Assembly: GCA_017538965.1 (NCBI GenBank) | Contig: JAFYHU010000036.1 | Location: 1 to 64,000 of the forward strand | DNA length: 64,000 nt | Origin: Oscillospiraceae bacterium | Lineage (GTDB): Bacteria; Bacillota; Clostridia; Oscillospirales; Oscillospiraceae | Reading direction: 5' to 3' | Shown here: in pieces, positions 60,722-64,000 of the stretch | How positions within the stretch are numbered: position 1 is the first letter of the stretch | Layout of the letters: every line of letters starts with the position of its first letter | Notes under the pieces: generated by a model | Seen by the model: the letters and a program-made list of their open reading frames with translations, nothing else | Databases searched by the model: none | What the model was told of the DNA's origin: nothing | Translations under genes and position numbers: made by a program

Positions 60722-63700
60722 ATGAGGCACAATATGAAGAGTGGGCTGAGCCTGTTGTCTGCGATGCTGGCATTTTTGCTTGTTTTGACGGTACCGCTTG
60801 CAGGACATGGTGAAGCTGCTGAACTGACCACAAATGCCTCTGGAGTTCAGAACAGGCCCTTGTCTGTTGATCCGACCGGGCGCAGCGAAGGATTCTCGGC
60901 AGTGATATACAACAACCCGAATGGATTGCCCACCTCCGATGCCAATGCCATTGCCGAGACCGGTGATGGCTTTATCTGGATAGGCAGCTATGCCGGTCTG
61001 ATTCGCTATGATGGCAACACCTTTGAGCGCATGGATTCCACGAACGGCATCACCAGCGTTACGAGCCTTTTTGTGGATAGCCGGGATCGCCTGTGGATCG
61101 GTACCAATGCCAATGGCTTCGCCGTCATGGAACGGGGTGAATATCGCATATGGGACAGGCACGATGGGCTGAAATCCTCCAGCATCCGCGCCTTTGCCGA
61201 GGACGGCAGCGGCCTGATTTATGTGGCAACGACTTCCGGCATTGCCATGGTCGATACAGACATGAACATGACCATGTTTGCCGATCCAAAGCTGGAAAGC
61301 GCCTACATTCGGGATATGCGGCTGGGCGCCGACGGACTGATCTACGGCCTGACGCAGCCCGGTGACCTGTTCGCTCTGCACGATGGAGCGCTGGAAACAT
61401 TTCTGGCCCGCGATGACTGCCGCGTTCAGGACGTGGTTGGCATCCTGCCTGACCCGAACCGTCCGGGCGATCTTTACTTGGGCACATCGGGCTCCCTGGT
61501 TTGCCGCGGCAGCTTCGGGGACAATTTTGAGAACGTGGAAACCACGGATGCCGCACCGCTTGCCTATGTGGAACGAATGGAATACATAGACGGGCAGATC
61601 TGGCTCTGCGCGGATAACGGGATCGGCAACATAGATGAGAACGGGGTTCATCAGCTGGATAATCTGCCCATGAACAATTCCATCACCCACGTCATGACCG
61701 ATTATGAAGGGAATCTTTGGTTTACCTCCACCCGGCAGGGCGTGATGAAGGTTGTGCCGAATCAGTTTACCAATATTTATGAGCGTTACGGTTTGCCCGC
61801 CGCGGTCGTCAACGCAACTTGCCTGTTGGATAACCGGCTGTTTGTCGCAACCGATTCAGGGCTTACCGTGATTGAAGATGGGGAAAAGCTGGACAATCTT
61901 CCTCTGACCGGGGCCGCAACGGCATCCGGCGTCGAACTCGAGACGGATGATTTGCTGGCGTATCTGGATGGTGTGCGCATCCGTTCGATCATCCGGGACA
62001 GCAAAAACAGGCTGTGGATCGCCTCCTGGCAAAAGTATGGTCTGATCTGTTATGACCAAGGAAAGCTTACATCCTATACGGTGGATGACGGACTCTTCTC
62101 CGACCGTGTGCGTGTTGTGTGCGAGAGATCGGACGGCGCGATCGTGGTTGCGAATACCGGAGGCGTATGCGTCATTGAAGACGGCATGATGACTGACACC
62201 TACAGTGCGGAGACTGGTATCGAAAACCGGGAAATCCTCACCGTCACCGAGGGCATGAACGGCGATATGATCCTGGGCTCAGACGGCGGCGGCATCTACA
62301 TCATCGGCAGTGAGGGCACCCGGCACATCGGCGTCGATGAGGGGCTCGGTTCCGAGGTCATCATGCGAGTCAAGCGCGATCCTTATCGTGATGTTTTCTG
62401 GATTGTTACCACGAACTCTCTGGCGTATATGGACGCGGGTTACAATGTGACGACGATCCATAACTTCCCTTATCCCAACAACTTCGACTTGTATGAAAAC
62501 AGCCGCGGGGACGTGTGGATTCTGTCAGGCAACGGCATTTATGTGCTGCCTGCGGAGGAATTGCTGGCGAATGGAGAGCTTTCTCCGGTTTACTACAACC
62601 ACGATAGCGGGTTTACCTGTACTACCACGGCAAATTCCTACAGCGAACTGACCGCTGATGGGGATCTGTATATTGCCGCAACGGAAGGTGTTGCCCATGT
62701 GAACATTGAAAAGCCCTTCGAAGATGTCAATGACCTGAAGGTAGCGATACCCTGGGTCGAGGCGGACGGAGAGAGTATCTATCCCGGCGGGGACAGCGCA
62801 TTCATTGTTCCAAAGGATACGCAGAAACTCACGATCTACAGCTATGTGTTCAACTATTCGCTCACCAATCCCCAGGTGACGGAATGGCTCGATGGCTTCG
62901 AACAGCAGCGCGATCCGATACAGCGCAGCGATATCGTTCCTGTGGAATATACCAATCTTCGAGGCGGAAGTTATCAATTTGTGCTTCAGTTGAAAGATGC
63001 CATGGGGCGCAGCAGCAAGGAGGTTTCTGTTCAGATTATAAAAGAGAAGAAGCTGTACGAGGAGACCTGGTTCCTGATCCTCTCGGGACTCGTTCTTCTT
63101 GCCGCACTGGCAATGATCGTCCGATTCTACGTCCAGAGGAAGACTCGCATACTGGAGAAGAAGCAGAAGGAAACCATGGCGCTCGTCGGCGGCATCACCG
63201 AGGCCTTCGCCAAGGTGATTGATATGAAAGACAAGTATACCAACGGCCATTCCACCCGTGTGGCGCAGTATACGGCCATGCTGGCAAAGGAAATGGGCAT
63301 TGATGATGAGACGGTGGAGAAATACTACCGGATCGCGCTTCTGCATGATATCGGCAAGATCGGCGTGCCGCCGGAGATTCTGAACAAGCCTGGCAAACTG
63401 ACCGACGAAGAGTTCGAAAGCATCAAATCCCATACCGCTCAGGGCTATGAAGCTCTGAAAGCAATCAACATCATGCCGGAACTGGCAATCGGCGCAGAGG
63501 CGCATCATGAGCGGCCTGACGGAAAGGGCTATCCGAACCACCTGAAGGGAGATGAAATTCCCCTGGTGGCGCAGATCATTGCCGTTGCGGACTGCTTTGA
63601 CGCGATGTATTCGAACCGGCCTTACCGCAGCCGCATGAACTTTGATAAGGTCGTTTCCATCATCAAGGAAGTCTCCGGAACGCAACTCTCACCGAAGGTG

Positions 63701-63808
63701 GTGGATGCCTTCCTTCGGCTGGTAGACAAGGGCGAGTTCCGAGATCCAGATGATGTTGGAGGCGGGAGCATGGAGAACATTGAAAACATTCGCAATAAAG
63801 AAGCCTGA
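60722..63808 (+). CDS. Beta-propeller sensor HD-GYP phosphodiesterase
   Basis: 1028 residues. A signal peptide (about 1-35) leads to an extracellular region of Reg_prop/two-component-propeller repeats (about 55-680; DGFIWIGSYAGL, DSRDRLWIGTNANG, RDSKNRLWIASW and similar), a Y_Y_Y domain (about 685-775), one TM helix (about 783-803, LILSGLVLLAALAMIVRFYV) and a cytoplasmic HD-GYP domain (about 820-1005) with NGHSTRVAQY, LLHDIGKIG, HHERPDGKGYPNHLKG and AVADCFDAMYSNR. The histidine kinase that usually follows such propellers (as in gut Bacteroidetes) is replaced by HD-GYP output. Ligand unknown. AAGGAGG precedes the ATG. Confidence 0.93.
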   Translation: MRHNMKSGLSLLSAMLAFLLVLTVPLAGHGEAAELTTNASGVQNRPLSVDPTGRSEGFSAVIYNNPNGLPTSDANAIAETGDGFIWIGSYAGLIRYDGNTFERMDSTNGITSVTSLFVDSRDRLWIGTNANGFAVMERGEYRIWDRHDGLKSSSIRAFAEDGSGLIYVATTSGIAMVDTDMNMTMFADPKLESAYIRDMRLGADGLIYGLTQPGDLFALHDGALETFLARDDCRVQDVVGILPDPNRPGDLYLGTSGSLVCRGSFGDNFENVETTDAAPLAYVERMEYIDGQIWLCADNGIGNIDENGVHQLDNLPMNNSITHVMTDYEGNLWFTSTRQGVMKVVPNQFTNIYERYGLPAAVVNATCLLDNRLFVATDSGLTVIEDGEKLDNLPLTGAATASGVELETDDLLAYLDGVRIRSIIRDSKNRLWIASWQKYGLICYDQGKLTSYTVDDGLFSDRVRVVCERSDGAIVVANTGGVCVIEDGMMTDTYSAETGIENREILTVTEGMNGDMILGSDGGGIYIIGSEGTRHIGVDEGLGSEVIMRVKRDPYRDVFWIVTTNSLAYMDAGYNVTTIHNFPYPNNFDLYENSRGDVWILSGNGIYVLPAEELLANGELSPVYYNHDSGFTCTTTANSYSELTADGDLYIAATEGVAHVNIEKPFEDVNDLKVAIPWVEADGESIYPGGDSAFIVPKDTQKLTIYSYVFNYSLTNPQVTEWLDGFEQQRDPIQRSDIVPVEYTNLRGGSYQFVLQLKDAMGRSSKEVSVQIIKEKKLYEETWFLILSGLVLLAALAMIVRFYVQRKTRILEKKQKETMALVGGITEAFAKVIDMKDKYTNGHSTRVAQYTAMLAKEMGIDDETVEKYYRIALLHDIGKIGVPPEILNKPGKLTDEEFESIKSHTAQGYEALKAINIMPELAIGAEAHHERPDGKGYPNHLKGDEIPLVAQIIAVADCFDAMYSNRPYRSRMNFDKVVSIIKEVSGTQLSPKVVDAFLRLVDKGEFRDPDDVGGGSMENIENIRNKEA

Positions 63809-63852
63809 TCGGAACGAGCAAACAGATTCATAAACGCCATACAGAAAAAACA

Positions 63853-63890
63853 GCGGAGGCCCAGTAATCTCAGGGCTTCCGCCGATTTGC
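63853..63890 (+). terminator. Terminator after the propeller/HD-GYP gene
   Basis: GCGGAGGCCC and GGGCTTCCGC pair with one G-T wobble around a 10-nt loop; T-rich sequence follows from 63886. The last 100 bases of the window show no gene. Confidence 0.75.
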
Positions 63891-64000
63891 TTTCTTTTCT
63901 GTTGTGAACGGCTTTGTTTTGACAAGCGTCATAGTTTATCAGCCGCACGCGCATTTGCAGTTGCATCTGTCGGCTGCTTGATGATAAACTTTACAGTTTC

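Noticed and set aside
1-64000. CRISPR array, rRNA operon, prophage structural genes
   Set aside because: No regularly spaced repeats with spacers, no rRNA-like sequence and no capsid, portal or terminase motifs were seen; the interspersed repeats are irregularly spaced and lack spacer-type units.

Overview
The window is chromosomal DNA of a Bacillota (Firmicutes) bacterium of fairly high GC, most likely an anaerobic, gut-type member of Clostridia or a related class. The grounds are the conserved order yicC-remA-gmk-rpoZ-priA-def-fmt-rsmB-rlmN-prpC-prkC-rsgA, a cdaA-cdaR pair, RemA, a PASTA-domain Ser/Thr kinase, a sensory [FeFe]-hydrogenase-like protein and many HD-GYP/EAL proteins. The assignment below phylum is inference.

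Region 1 (1-31.3 kb) is core genome: tRNA-Pro, lon, a secreted acidic protein, an envelope-stress block (orphan histidine kinase, HtrA protease, YgjP-type metalloprotein), thrH, an RluC/RluD-type pseudouridine synthase, pcrA, prfC, the c-di-AMP operon (cdaA-cdaR-rseC-like-yicC-remA-gmk), rpoZ, priA, the def-fmt-rsmB-rlmN translation/rRNA modification run, the prpC-prkC-rsgA signalling run and a yebC-type regulator. The gaps between these operons hold at least seven copies of a two-hairpin interspersed repeat of about 160-230 bp. Its stems are kept by compensatory base differences, and I do not recognise it. gmk appears to start on ATC.

Region 2 (31.4-42.6 kb) is accessory. A tRNA-Met(CAT)-type gene is followed 1.8 kb later by a 41-bp direct repeat of its 3' end (40/41 identical). 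Between them lie a DUF434 protein, a truncated acetyltransferase start and a YefM/RelE-type toxin-antitoxin pair, the layout of a small tRNA-integrated island without an integrase. Around it are a broken tRNA-Phe, a truncated gene, a truncated P-loop gene, a MATE pump, a DUF2974 hydrolase, an operon of ADP-ribosylglycohydrolase, 42-aa membrane peptide and protein phosphatase, a TraX-like protein and an HPr-like protein without the phosphorylated histidine.

Region 3 (42.7-46.6 kb) carries the two most unusual loci. One is a single protein joining 4Fe-4S clusters, an H-cluster-like domain, a degenerate GGDEF and an intact EAL phosphodiesterase domain. The other is a two-gene cassette of an HTH/PD-(D/E)XK nuclease-like protein and a C39-like cysteine peptidase.

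Region 4 (46.7-54.3 kb) is a peptide/nickel-type ABC uptake operon with a fused double ATPase, followed by a DUF917 protein and an M29-like aminopeptidase. Together they suggest import and hydrolysis of a small amide or peptide substrate. Region 5 (54.3-57.7 kb) is a Tat-exported FAD reductase with a LysR regulator. Region 6 (57.7-64 kb) holds a two-TM unknown protein and two HD-GYP phosphodiesterases, one with a duplicated C-terminal module and one with an extracellular beta-propeller sensor, with the remnant of a GGDEF gene between them. Cyclic dinucleotide signalling (c-di-AMP synthesis, c-di-GMP hydrolysis) recurs across the window. No rRNA or CRISPR array was seen.
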